From positions 1-64,000 of the forward strand of contig CAYMAT010000001.1 in the NCBI GenBank assembly GCA_964388495.1: 64,000 nt of DNA. The letters are read 5' to 3'. Numbering within the stretch: the stretch's first letter is position 1; each line of letters starts with the position of its first letter. Positions 8,911-16,227 of this stretch are shown piece by piece. Made by a program: the position numbers and the translations under genes. Source of the stretch: CAYMAT01 sp964388495 (GTDB lineage Bacteria; Patescibacteriota; Gracilibacteria; Peribacterales; Peribacteraceae). The notes below the pieces were generated by a model. That model had not been told where the DNA came from. It worked only from the letters and a program-made list of their open reading frames with translations, and ran no database searches.

Positions 8911-10176
8911 ATGGACCTCACGTACAAAGTTGAAGGAGGCCTTCCCCTCCGTGGCGATGTCACGATCAGTGGCAGCAAAAACGCCGCGCTTCCGCTGCTT
9001 GCGGCAAGCGTGCTGGCACCGGGTGAAACGGTGTTCCGCAACGTGCCCAAGCTCCGCGATATCGAGATCATGCTCCAGATCCTCAACTACCTGGGGGCGG
9101 AGACGTCCTTTGTGGACGGCACGGTGCGCGTGCGCGCGGAGAAAATGGTGAACAAGGCCATCCCGGCGGAGTTCGTCAGTAAATTGCGCGGGTCCATTGT
9201 CCTGCTTGGTCCGCTGCTTGCGCGCTTTGGCGTGGTGGAGATGGCGTATCCGGGCGGATGCGTGCTGGGCAAGCGCCCGGTGGCCGCGCACATTTCCGCG
9301 CTTACGCAACTGGGTGCGCAGGATATGAGCACGGAGGAGACGCTGCATCTGCAAGGAACGCTCAAGGCGGGGAGGGTCATCCTTCCCGAATTCTCGGTCA
9401 CGGCAACGGAGAACGCGGTGCTGGCCGCCTCCATTTTGGAAGGCGAGACGGTCATAGAGATCGCCGCGGCGGAACCGCACGTGCAGGATGTGGAGACATT
9501 CGTCCGCAGCATGGGCGCATGGGTGGACGGCATTGGCACGCACACGGTCACAGTGCGCGGCACCAAGAGCCCCAAGCCCGTGGAGCATGAGGTGACCAGC
9601 GACTATCTGGAGACCGGATTCTTCGTGCTTGCGGCTCTGGTTTCTCGCGGCCGCATCCGCATCCACCGTGCGGATATTTCGCACCTCACTATTTTCCTGG
9701 ATTCCATCCGTCGCATGGGTGGCATCTGGAAGTACGACGAAAGCGAACAGACGCTCTTTGTGGATGGAGAAATTTCCTCTCTCTCCGCGCTCAAAGTCCA
9801 GACGCTCATCTACCCCGGCTTCCCCACGGATTTGATGGCTCCCATGGGCGTGGCCATGACGCAGGCCAAGGGCGTGAGCCGCATTTTTGAGACGTTGTTT
9901 GAGGGACGCATGGCGTACCTGTACGAGCTGGAAAAAATGGGTGCGCACGTGGAAATCCTCAACTCGCATGAGGCGCTCATCATCGGTCCCACGGAACTGC
10001 GCGGCAGGCAGGTGGCCAGTAACGATATCCGTGCCGGCGCGGCCATGGTGCTTGCGGCACTCTGCGCAGATGGCAAAACCACCATTAGCGATATCAAGTA
10101 CATCGAGCGGGGGTATGACAGTCTCCCGGACAAATTGAAGGCTTTGGGAGCGAAGATAGAACGGATTGAGGCGTAA
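8911..10176 (+). CDS. murA: UDP-N-acetylglucosamine 1-carboxyvinyltransferase
   Basis: First committed step of peptidoglycan synthesis: transfers enolpyruvate from PEP to UDP-GlcNAc. 421 residues, as usual. SGSKNAALPLL (Lys23, Asn24) and YPGGCVLGKRPVAAH, with the catalytic Cys at residue 117, are intact; that Cys is the fosfomycin target in the family. A TATAGT box lies 10 bases upstream of the ATG. The gene follows lspA by 57 bases on the same strand. Confidence 0.96.
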   Translation: MDLTYKVEGGLPLRGDVTISGSKNAALPLLAASVLAPGETVFRNVPKLRDIEIMLQILNYLGAETSFVDGTVRVRAEKMVNKAIPAEFVSKLRGSIVLLGPLLARFGVVEMAYPGGCVLGKRPVAAHISALTQLGAQDMSTEETLHLQGTLKAGRVILPEFSVTATENAVLAASILEGETVIEIAAAEPHVQDVETFVRSMGAWVDGIGTHTVTVRGTKSPKPVEHEVTSDYLETGFFVLAALVSRGRIRIHRADISHLTIFLDSIRRMGGIWKYDESEQTLFVDGEISSLSALKVQTLIYPGFPTDLMAPMGVAMTQAKGVSRIFETLFEGRMAYLYELEKMGAHVEILNSHEALIIGPTELRGRQVASNDIRAGAAMVLAALCADGKTTISDIKYIERGYDSLPDKLKALGAKIERIEA

Positions 10177-10190
10177 AATAATGGTTATTC

Positions 10191-10233
10191 GTAATTCGTT
10201 ATTCGTGGTTACTAATTACGAATCACGAATTAC
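10191..10233. repeat. orphan period-7 palindrome
   Basis: Left arm GTAATTCGTTATTCGTGGTTA and right arm CTAATTACGAATCACGAATTAC-type heptamers are imperfect inverted repeats with almost no loop. The core GTAATTCGTTATTCGT also occurs in the left arm beside the four-helix-bundle gene at 21.4 kb. No gene lies between the arms. It fills the gap between murA and the next gene. Confidence 0.65.
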
Positions 10234-10285
10234 CCGCTTCTAATCCCTTTCTCCCGCCCCCCACTTCAACTACCATCACCCCATC

Positions 10286-10819
10286 ATGCTTACCTTCTCC
10301 GCACTCTCCGAATCCTCCGTCAAAATCGCCGGCGGGCAGACACCCGTCACGGTGTTTCCGGACGCTTCTCCCAAGTCCGTCTCGGAAAAAGACGGCATCG
10401 TGATCCTCTCCGTTCCGGAGGACGTGATGCGCGACAAGATCGTCACGTGGCCCGGTGAGTACAATATGGGCGGGGTGAGCATCCGCGGCATTGGCCACGA
10501 GGATGGCAAGCAGGTCTCGTACGTACTCACTATCGACGGCATCCGCATTGGACTGCTCTCCGCGCCGCTCAAAGAGTGGAGCGACGCCCAGATCGAGTCC
10601 GTGGGTGACATTGACGTGCTGGTCATGCCCGCAGGGGAAACCAAGATCTGCCAGAAACTCATCGATGAGTTTGATCCCCGCGTCCTCCTGGTTTTGCCGG
10701 GGAAGGAGAAGGGTGCCCTGGGCGCCATTGAGAAGATCATCGGTGCCAAGCAGACCGCGGACGAGTACAAGGTAAAGAGCCTCCCGCAGGAGGGCCGTGA
10801 GGTGGTGGTTTTGGCGTAA
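10286..10819 (+). CDS. degenerate metallo-beta-lactamase-fold protein
   Basis: 177 residues. TWPGEYNMGGVSIRGIG, SYVLTIDGIRIGLL, and VGDIDVLVMPAG follow the order seen in compact MBL-fold hydrolases (UlaG/YycJ-like) common in candidate phyla. The family's metal-binding His-x-His-x-Asp-His motif is absent. The final segment that normally reads Pro-Met-His-Tyr is instead LLVLPGKEKGA. It is therefore probably not a zinc hydrolase, or it is a structural relative. The function is unknown. A repeat palindrome precedes it. Confidence 0.72.
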   Translation: MLTFSALSESSVKIAGGQTPVTVFPDASPKSVSEKDGIVILSVPEDVMRDKIVTWPGEYNMGGVSIRGIGHEDGKQVSYVLTIDGIRIGLLSAPLKEWSDAQIESVGDIDVLVMPAGETKICQKLIDEFDPRVLLVLPGKEKGALGAIEKIIGAKQTADEYKVKSLPQEGREVVVLA

Positions 10820-10847
10820 TTGGCTAATAGAAGCGAAAAATAGTGCT

Positions 10848-10875
10848 TTGACTTTCTTTAAAAGTACATTATTTT
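10848..10875 (+). promoter_or_regulatory. candidate sigma-70 promoter for the 11.0 kb gene
   Basis: TTGACT and TATTTT hexamers with 16 bases between them lie about 160 bases upstream of the hypothetical gene. Its leader would therefore be long, unlike the very short leaders of most genes here. The assignment rests on hexamer match only. Confidence 0.45.
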
Positions 10876-10953
10876 ATGCGCTCGCTCTTTCACAGCGCCA
10901 CTACCCCCCACAACCCCTTATTCGAGGGATGTGCAATTCCACGGAATTATTTT

Positions 10954-11001
10954 TTATCTGTGGAGGAGCACAGATAACGAATGAGGAAAGTGGGGGAGCA
11001 C
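10954..11001 (+). promoter_or_regulatory. 5' leader hairpin with loop complementary to the gene's terminator
   Basis: A perfect 9-base-pair stem (TTATCTGTG / CACAGATAA) closes a GAGGAG loop. The 12-mer GTGGAGGAGCAC spanning it recurs 30 bases on as GTGGGGGAGCAC. Both are complementary to GTGCTCCTCCAC in the terminator hairpin after the gene (the second with one G-U pair). A short frame of 13 codons (ATG at 10981, MRKVGEHRIIPTF) overlaps the second copy and could be a leader peptide. A kissing-loop or RNA-binding role is inferred. Confidence 0.5.
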
Positions 11002-11035
11002 AGGATTATTCCAACGTTTTAAAAAGGACAATGCC

Positions 11036-11677
11036 ATGTTGAATTTTTTAAGCATACTGGGTGGTCTTTTCGGCGGCGACCGAGCCGGTCCCGATTTGAA
11101 GATTATTATTGTCAAAGGCTACGGGAAAACCAACGTCATCATCGAAAGCTTGAAGGGGCAGTTCCGTTTCCCCTTCGAGAATTCGACCAAGGTAGGCTCC
11201 CAGGTCACCCAGGTCGAGCAGGGTTTCCGCGTTACCGTGGCGGGCGAGCTGGAGGTGAAACACATCTTCACCACCGCGACCAACAAGGTCCGGATCAGCA
11301 TCCGCATCCCCGAAGGTGAGTCCCAGCCGGTGATCACCTTGAACTTGCCCGAGACCATCCACGCTCATTTCGAGCGTCAGGTGGTCAGCCAGGAGTGCGT
11401 CCGCGGTCCTGCTTCCACAATGGACGGTCTACATGACGGCATCGGGGTCTTCACGGTGAATAACCAAGAAGAACTCGATGCGTTGATTTCCCAGATTCAA
11501 GCCGGCCGCGTGCAGCAGCGCGGTTCCGCAGATCGATCCGCCAGCAATGGCAAGGACGCGGCCTCCAGCGCCAAGCGCCCCGCCGGTGCGGGAGCCGATC
11601 TAAGCGGCCAGCACACGCCGAACAATAAGCCCGGCTCGTACCAAACACCGGCTTCGGGCCCAGGCAAGCGTGCCTAA
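11036..11677 (+). CDS. hypothetical protein with long structured leader
   Basis: 213 residues. The first 160 or so look like a beta-rich folded domain (LKIIIVKGYGKTNVIIESL, KVRISIRIPEGESQPVITL). The tail from about 165 is a disordered Ser/Ala/Gly/Asn/Pro-rich segment ending KRA. No family is recognised, and there is no signal peptide. AAAAAGGAC lies 7 bases upstream of the ATG as a ribosome-binding site. Unlike most genes here it has a long leader with hairpins and a strong terminator, so it may be highly expressed or regulated at the RNA level. Confidence 0.75.
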   Translation: MLNFLSILGGLFGGDRAGPDLKIIIVKGYGKTNVIIESLKGQFRFPFENSTKVGSQVTQVEQGFRVTVAGELEVKHIFTTATNKVRISIRIPEGESQPVITLNLPETIHAHFERQVVSQECVRGPASTMDGLHDGIGVFTVNNQEELDALISQIQAGRVQQRGSADRSASNGKDAASSAKRPAGAGADLSGQHTPNNKPGSYQTPASGPGKRA

Positions 11678-11709
11678 GCAAAACCGTTGGCAGGATGTGA
11701 AAACATCCG

Positions 11710-11732
11710 AAACCGTGCTCCTCCACGGTTTT
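11710..11732 (+). terminator. intrinsic terminator with CTCCTC loop
   Basis: AAACCGTG and CACGGTTT form a perfect stem around a CTCCTC loop, ending in TTTT. It follows the hypothetical gene by about 33 bases, after another perfect small hairpin (GGATGT / ACATCC). The loop is the exact complement of the GAGGAG loop in the gene's 5' leader. Confidence 0.75.
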
Positions 11733-11742
11733 ATCGTGTCAT

Positions 11743-11772
11743 AAAAAGAAGCCGCCGTGTGGCAGCTTCTTT
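11743..11772 (-). terminator. intrinsic terminator of the small membrane protein gene
   Basis: On the minus strand GAAAGAAGC pairs with GCTTCTTTTT, followed by a run of T. It lies just after the stop codon of the small leftward gene and just beyond the opposing terminator of the hypothetical gene, so the two convergent genes are separated by back-to-back terminators. Confidence 0.7.
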
Positions 11773-11784
11773 CGTTTACCACAG

Positions 11785-11952
11785 TTACTGGTTTCCGCCG
11801 CCCGTGGGGAGATCCACGTTAATGGACGGTCCGGAATTGGTGGAACCACCCGTGCCAGCCATATTGCGGAAAATCAGGAATCCGATACCGAGAATCACGA
11901 CGACGGCGATGATCGCCACAATGGCCGTCATGCTGGAGTTGCTATCTGACAT
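11785..11952 (-). CDS. small single-span membrane protein
   Basis: A 55-residue product. After MSDSNSS there is one strongly hydrophobic helix (MTAIVAIIAVVVILGIGFLI), then a short Arg-Asn turn and a Gly/Ser/Thr/Asn-rich tail ending VDLPTGGGNQ. Similar small proteins with one N-terminal helix and a short acidic or Gly-rich tail are annotated as hypothetical in other bacteria. A terminator follows directly. No function is assigned. The convincing membrane helix and its own terminator argue for a real gene. Confidence 0.7.
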   Translation of the reverse strand: MSDSNSSMTAIVAIIAVVVILGIGFLIFRNMAGTGGSTNSGPSINVDLPTGGGNQ

Positions 11953-12027
11953 GTGAAAAGGGAGAAGGAATGTGCCCTCTTAAACGGATGAAGCGGCTGA
12001 TTCTTACAGCATGTTATAGTGTTCCCC

Positions 12028-12582
12028 ATGGATGCGTTGTTTTGGGGCGTCGGCGTGCTGCTGGTCATGGGCCTGGTGATCACGGGCTACCGGTATTTCA
12101 CGTCCGTAGACCCGCTGCTGCGTGCTGCAAAAAAAGGCGATGTATTGGCGCAGTATCAATTGGCCAAGGAATTGTACGACGGGAAGAACCGCCCGCAGGA
12201 CAGGCACCAGGCTTCCTATTGGTGCGCGCTGGCGGCAGAGGCGGAGTACAGCGACGCAGAGGCGTTTTACGGGTACATGCACGAGCACGGGGCGGGAGGG
12301 CTGCCCAAAAGCCGCGAGGTGGCGGTGCAGTGGTACAGCAAGGCGGCGGGACACGGACACCGCGACAGCCAGAGATTGGTGGGCCTTTCCTACTACCACG
12401 GGCGCGGGATCCCGCAGAATTACTTTGAGGCGTATTGCTGGCTCAACGTGGCGCGGGCCACGGGCGTCCTGAACCAGGAAGAGAAGAACATCATGAAGGA
12501 GATCGAAGACATGCTGGATCCCAACCAGCTGCGCCTGGCGCAGAAGGAAGCGGTGGAGAGACATGCAAAGACACGCGGTTAG
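12028..12582 (+). CDS. membrane-anchored Sel1-repeat protein
   Basis: 184 residues. An N-terminal membrane helix (ALFWGVGVLLVMGLVITGY) is followed by Sel1-like helical repeats: AKKGDVLAQYQLAKELYDG, ASYWCALAAEAEYSDAEAFYGYMHEHGAG, EVAVQWYSKAAGHGHRDSQRLVGLSYYHGRGI, and YFEAYCWLNVARA. Sel1 repeats act as protein-protein scaffolds; the partner is unknown. A TATAGT box ends exactly 7 bases before this ATG, which selects it over an ATG three codons upstream and suggests a leaderless mRNA. Confidence 0.88.
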   Translation: MDALFWGVGVLLVMGLVITGYRYFTSVDPLLRAAKKGDVLAQYQLAKELYDGKNRPQDRHQASYWCALAAEAEYSDAEAFYGYMHEHGAGGLPKSREVAVQWYSKAAGHGHRDSQRLVGLSYYHGRGIPQNYFEAYCWLNVARATGVLNQEEKNIMKEIEDMLDPNQLRLAQKEAVERHAKTRG

Positions 12583-12586
12583 AGAT

Positions 12587-12614
12587 GACAACTGATAACT
12601 GATAGTTGAAAGAT
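12587..12614. repeat. period-7 array upstream of the MarR gene
   Basis: Heptamers GACAACT, GATAACT, GATAGTT, GAAAGAT run between the Sel1 gene and the MarR promoter. CAACT and AGTTG make a small inverted repeat. It ends 10 bases before the TTGACA box of the MarR gene. Confidence 0.5.
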
Positions 12615-12624
12615 AATTTTTTGT

Positions 12625-12654
12625 TTGACAAATACTTTACTAATCAAGTACATT
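12625..12654 (+). promoter_or_regulatory. promoter and possible operator of the MarR gene
   Basis: TTGACA and TACATT, 18 bases apart; the -10 ends 6 bases before the start codon. Between them TACTT-N8-AAGTA forms an imperfect inverted repeat, and another AAGTA follows at the start codon. MarR proteins commonly bind such palindromes over their own promoter, so autoregulation is a reasonable inference. Confidence 0.55.
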
Positions 12655-12660
12655 TCAAGT

Positions 12661-13089
12661 ATGACAACACTCTCTTCTTCTTTAAAGTTCTTCCTCAATC
12701 TCGCCACGGTGCAGTCCGTGATGAGCCGGAAGTTTGACGGCAGGCTGGGGATGCTTGGACTCACCGAGTTCCTCATCCTCTTCCATCTGGACCGCAACCC
12801 GGAAGGCAAAATGCGCAGGATCGACTTGGCAGAAAGCATTGGGCTCACGGCATCCGGCGTCACACGCCTGCTGGCCCCCATGGAAAAGATCGGGCTGGTC
12901 AAAAAGCAGGCGGACAGCACGGATCTGCGCGTCAGTTACGTGGCCATCGCCAAAGGCGGAAAGACAGCACTAGAGAACGCCATCGAAAACGCTGAGGCGC
13001 TAGCGGAGACGACGCTCGGAGCCTCTACCAAAGCCGAAATCGAGACCGCATCGCGACTTCTGCTCAAGCTTGGGGGGATGGTGCAGTGA
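12661..13089 (+). CDS. MarR-family transcriptional regulator
   Basis: 142 residues. A winged helix-turn-helix is visible: LGLTEFLILFHLDRNPEGKMRRIDLAESIGLTASGVTRLL is the helix pair, and APMEKIGLVKKQADSTDLRVSYVAIAKGG is the wing, with the typical Asp-x-Arg. Flanking helices would form the dimer interface. The ligand is unknown. The start follows a -10 box by 6 bases, giving a leaderless transcript. The gene is short of neighbours on its strand, so its target may be its own promoter or distant genes. Confidence 0.88.
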   Translation: MTTLSSSLKFFLNLATVQSVMSRKFDGRLGMLGLTEFLILFHLDRNPEGKMRRIDLAESIGLTASGVTRLLAPMEKIGLVKKQADSTDLRVSYVAIAKGGKTALENAIENAEALAETTLGASTKAEIETASRLLLKLGGMVQ

Positions 13090-13178
13090 GCGATTACGAC
13101 ACAAAAGAGGAGCTCTTGGACATGGGTTTTTGGCTTGGGAGGGATAAAATCCCTTTCATACTTTTTCCTCACAATCCT

Positions 13179-13538
13179 ATGAAGAATCTTTTCATTCGTT
13201 CCGCCGCAGCACTTGCCAGCATTGGCCTGGTGGCAGCATCTGCAGTGAATATTGCACAGGCGCGGGGCCGCGATGGTCATCATTCCTCTGAAGCCTCTGA
13301 ATCATCTGAATCGTCCGAATCTTCTGAATCCTCCCGCTCATCCAGGGAGGGGCACTGGGGTGATGCGCACAGCGGCGGCGTCAAGTCTATGTATATGAAG
13401 AAGGCGGAAATGAAATGGAAGAAAGAGGGCAAGGGGCCCAAGGCACTGCGCCGGAACGCCTTGGAAAAGCCGCACCGCGGCCCGCGGTCTTCCTCCTCCG
13501 CCTCTTCCGCCGGTAGCGAGTCCTCGTCCGTGCGCTGA
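13179..13538 (+). CDS. exported serine-rich protein
   Basis: 119 residues. A signal peptide (MKNLFIRSAAALASIGLVAAS, cleavage near AQA) leads into a Ser/Glu repeat tract (SESSESSESS), a basic middle (MKWKKEGKGPKALRRNALEKPH) and a Ser-rich end. No folded domain is recognised. Serine tracts are a recurrent feature of exported proteins in this window. An upstream in-frame extension would overlap the MarR gene and hide the signal peptide, so the later ATG was chosen. Confidence 0.72.
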   Translation: MKNLFIRSAAALASIGLVAASAVNIAQARGRDGHHSSEASESSESSESSESSRSSREGHWGDAHSGGVKSMYMKKAEMKWKKEGKGPKALRRNALEKPHRGPRSSSSASSAGSESSSVR

Positions 13539-13543
13539 ACGGA

Positions 13544-14080
13544 TTACAGATCCAGGATTTTTTCCACCGTGTTCCAGTTGCGCGTCGTCACGTTCTTGCC
13601 GAATTCCTTCTCTAATACGTCCATCACCTTCACGGTGGCGGTTGCCGTCACCGTCAGGACGCTCAGAACTTCGGTCTTGGATGCGCGCAGAATCCGGTAG
13701 TCATTGTTGGGCGAACTATAGGGGATCTGGATGGTCCCCTTTGGCTTATCTCCCGAGAGAAAGGTGATATAGAGGCGCGTCTCTGGCGTCATGGTGATGT
13801 TGGCAAAGGGCTTCGTTTTGGCTAACGCCTTCAGTTCCTCCACCGTGCGGATCAATACCGGAATCGTGAATCCGAATTTCTTCTCGTACAACTTCTCCAG
13901 GGCAGTCTTCAATTTCGCCGCATTCTTCTCACTCGCTTCAAACACCACGTTCCCGCTCGCGAGTAACGTCTTCACATTCTCGTATCCCGCCTTCTCCATC
14001 AGTTTTTTGAGATCCGCCATGGGAACCTTCTTGTTCCCGCCCACGTTGATGCCGCGGAGGAGGGCGACGTATGCAGGCAT
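13544..14080 (-). CDS. DUF1697 family protein
   Basis: 178 residues, matching DUF1697 throughout: MPAYVALLRGINVGGNKKVPM at the start, YENVKTLLASGNVVFEA, then VPVLIRT-type strand and a final TTRNWNTVEKILDL. The family is widespread and its function unknown. A TACAAT box ends 6 bases before the ATG on this strand. The gene converges with the serine-rich gene with only five bases between stops. Confidence 0.9.
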   Translation of the reverse strand: MPAYVALLRGINVGGNKKVPMADLKKLMEKAGYENVKTLLASGNVVFEASEKNAAKLKTALEKLYEKKFGFTIPVLIRTVEELKALAKTKPFANITMTPETRLYITFLSGDKPKGTIQIPYSSPNNDYRILRASKTEVLSVLTVTATATVKVMDVLEKEFGKNVTTRNWNTVEKILDL

Positions 14081-14094
14081 GCGGAGATTGTAGC

Positions 14095-14787
14095 TTAGGA
14101 GATGCTCCTGTTTGTAATAAGCAGACCGCCTTCCTTTAGCATTTGACGCTGCATCTGCAGAATGCTCGCCATCATGGTGTTGTAGATTTCCGTGTTCCAG
14201 GTCAATTGATTACCGTTTTCCATGTGCGCGTATTCCATTGGGCCGTATATGTCCACTACCACGTCCGCTCTTTTCTCCAGATCCGGACGGCGCTTGAGGG
14301 CTTCGCCCAGAGTGCAGTTGATGAGTTCCACACGCGTGACATCGCGGATCGCCCTGCAGGAGTCCAGCATGGATTCAATGCGGTCCAGGTTGGGCTCGAA
14401 GGATTCATCGCCGCGCTTCGCCAAATTGTGCGCCTCGGTTAAGAGTGCTTCTGCCATTTCGTAATCCAGGGGATCGATGAGAATAGGGCGTTCATTCCGC
14501 GGATGTTCCAGCGTTGAGAGAAACGGTGTGAATTGCGACAAGCCACCCCCTACCTCCACGATCGTTTTGCCCTCGTTCCGGTAGTCCTCCATTTCATCAA
14601 ACCACAGACGGATCCTGCCGTATTCCTCCAGCGTGCGTCCGGTGATCATGCATTTTGCGTCCTCATTCCACAGAGTGACATTCAGCGCTTCGCTAAGGCC
14701 GCGCAACACAGTGAGCGAGTAGGGGCCGCTCTTTGGCTTGATGATCTTTTTCTCATTGTAGCCTTCAACGGTGAACTTTCGTTCCAT
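14095..14787 (-). CDS. putative SAM-dependent methyltransferase
   Basis: 230 residues. TIVEVGGGLSQFTPFL fits the glycine-rich SAM-binding loop. RPILIDPLDYEMAEAL gives the acidic residue after strand 2, DVVVDIYGPMEYAHM the strand-4 region and LKEGGLLITNRS strand 5. The first 70 residues match nothing I recognise. The substrate is unknown. A TATATT box ends 6 bases before the ATG. Confidence 0.68.
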   Translation of the reverse strand: MERKFTVEGYNEKKIIKPKSGPYSLTVLRGLSEALNVTLWNEDAKCMITGRTLEEYGRIRLWFDEMEDYRNEGKTIVEVGGGLSQFTPFLSTLEHPRNERPILIDPLDYEMAEALLTEAHNLAKRGDESFEPNLDRIESMLDSCRAIRDVTRVELINCTLGEALKRRPDLEKRADVVVDIYGPMEYAHMENGNQLTWNTEIYNTMMASILQMQRQMLKEGGLLITNRSIS

Positions 14788-14944
14788 ACTTGAAATATAT
14801 CAAAAATATGTGATATTAACAAATACATGAATTAGCAAAGGGGACCTTGGACAGGCTCAGGGTCATTCGATTCATGTCGAATGGTGCCCCAGTAGGAATT
14901 TCCGCCTTCGTCTTCGGACTTCGGCGGACAGGGAACCTGAGGTG

Positions 14945-15019
14945 TGGTGCTCCTAGTAGGAATTGAACCTACATCTATCCCTTAGGACGGGATTGTTCTA
15001 TCCGTTGAACTACAGGAGC
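14945..15019 (-). tRNA. tRNA-Arg (anticodon CCU)
   Basis: Minus strand: acceptor GCTCCTG pairs with TAGGAGC, then A73 and an encoded CCA. D stem GTTC/GAAC, anticodon stem ATCCC/GGGAT around loop GTCCTAA, so the anticodon is CCT. The T stem GTAGG/CCTAC closes loop TTCAATT. It reads AGG codons. All four arms are intact. Confidence 0.95.
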
Positions 15020-15040
15020 AAAATAATTTCGGCGGGCAGG

Positions 15041-15101
15041 TAGGACGGGATTGTTCTAGCAGTTTATCCTGAGCTTGTTGAAGGATTGAACTACAGGAGC
15101 A
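15041..15101 (-). pseudogene. 5' half of tRNA-Arg with a repeat inserted in the D loop
   Basis: Read on the minus strand, GCTCCTGTAGTTCAA and TAGAACAATCCCGTCCTA match the adjacent tRNA-Arg exactly. In this copy the D-loop bases CGGA are replaced by a 27-base sequence containing CTTCAACAAGCTCAGGATAA, a form of the interspersed CTTCGACAAGCTCAGG motif seen in many environmental genomes. The 3' half is missing, so it cannot be a working tRNA. Confidence 0.8.
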
Positions 15102-15237
15102 TTATCCGTTGCTTGTTGCGGCGTAGTCGCGGCGAAGCTCGTATGAGCGAAGCCGGACGGAGCCGGAAACTACGGGGCCAGCGGTAAGAGTTTACCCTGA
15201 CTGAACATGCGGAGTCGAAGGGGGTATACTTCCTCCT

Positions 15238-16227
15238 GTGCCAAAAATCCTCTTCCTGGACGTTGAAGAATCCGATCGGGCTTTAGCCGCAAAAACCTTT
15301 CCGGATGCGCAATTTGCGCCCGGCGGACTTACGGGCAAAAAACTGGTGGATGCCTGCGGCGACGCGGAAGTTATCTGCACGTTCATCACCACCGCGTTCC
15401 CGCGCGAGGTGATCCAAAAACTCCCCGCACTCAAAATGCTCTGCACCCGGTCCGTGGGGTATGACCACATCGATCTCCTGGCATGCAGGGAGCGGGGCAT
15501 CACCGTGTGCAACGTGCCGGATTACGGATCGCATGTGATTGCCGAGCATGTCTTTGCACTGCTGCTCTCCACGCTCCGTCATGTGCACCTGGGGCAGGAG
15601 CGCGTGCAGAGCGGGAGGTTTGACTACCACGGCCTGCGCGGCATGGCGCTGAAGGGCAAGACCATCGGTATCGTGGGCACGGGGAAGATCGGCCGGGCTG
15701 CGGCGCGCATCGCGCACGGATTCGACATGAAAATTCTGGCCGCGGACCAATGCAGGGTGGAGGAGCTGGAGAAAAACCTGGGTGTCCGGTACGTGGCACT
15801 CGCGGAATTGCTAGCACAGAGCGACATCATCACGCTCCACGTGCCCGGCACCAAGGAGACGGAGCACATGATCAATGCTGGCGCATTCAAACTCATGAAA
15901 AACGGCGTGACACTGGTCAACACCGCGCGCGGGTCGCTGATCGATTCTGCCGCGCTTCTTTTGGCTCTCAAAAGCGGAAAAGTTGCCCATGCACTGTTGG
16001 ACGTTCTGGAGCATGAAAACAACTTTGAGGAGAACAAAGAGCTGGTGAATCATCCCAAAGTGGTCACCACGCCGCACATCGCGTTTTACGCGGATGATTC
16101 CATGCGCAACATGTTCCTGGACGCATTCCAGTCCATCAACGAATGGCGGCAGGGGAAAACACCCGCACACGTCATTGCGCCCGTCACCAAGGTGTGCGAC
16201 CTCCCGCGCATCGGGAAGAAAAAGTGA
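15238..16227 (+). CDS. D-2-hydroxyacid dehydrogenase (D-lactate dehydrogenase-like)
   Basis: NAD-dependent interconversion of 2-oxoacids and D-2-hydroxyacids; D-lactate from pyruvate is the likely role in a fermenting cell, by inference. 329 residues. The dinucleotide motif is GIVGTGKIGRAAARIAHGF. The catalytic set is Arg in NTARGSLIDS, Glu in LDVLEHE and His in TPHIAFYADDSM. The start is GTG: a TATACT box ends exactly 7 bases before it, suggesting a leaderless mRNA. The stop abuts the convergent nitroreductase gene. Confidence 0.92.
   Translation: MPKILFLDVEESDRALAAKTFPDAQFAPGGLTGKKLVDACGDAEVICTFITTAFPREVIQKLPALKMLCTRSVGYDHIDLLACRERGITVCNVPDYGSHVIAEHVFALLLSTLRHVHLGQERVQSGRFDYHGLRGMALKGKTIGIVGTGKIGRAAARIAHGFDMKILAADQCRVEELEKNLGVRYVALAELLAQSDIITLHVPGTKETEHMINAGAFKLMKNGVTLVNTARGSLIDSAALLLALKSGKVAHALLDVLEHENNFEENKELVNHPKVVTTPHIAFYADDSMRNMFLDAFQSINEWRQGKTPAHVIAPVTKVCDLPRIGKKK

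Larger units (their letters stand above)
14788..15237. other. 450-base non-coding stretch with tRNA and tRNA fragments
   Basis: Holds one intact tRNA-Arg, a fragment matching its 3' end (14882-14901, with TGGTGCC in place of TGGTGCT and AGTAGGAATT), and a 5' tRNA half on the other side. Copies of a common interspersed motif (CCCTGA...GTCGAAGGG at 15193-15222; a GACAGGCTCAGGGTC form near 14855) are mixed in. No protein-coding frame is convincing. The stretch looks like a degraded duplication around the tRNA. Confidence 0.6.

Noticed and set aside
10183..10234. Period-7 and period-9 repeats as a CRISPR array
   Set aside because: Units are contiguous 7- or 9-mers without spacers, are arranged as palindromes, and no cas gene is present.
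15041..15101. Second functional tRNA-Arg gene
   Set aside because: Only the 5' half is present and the D loop holds a 27-base insertion.
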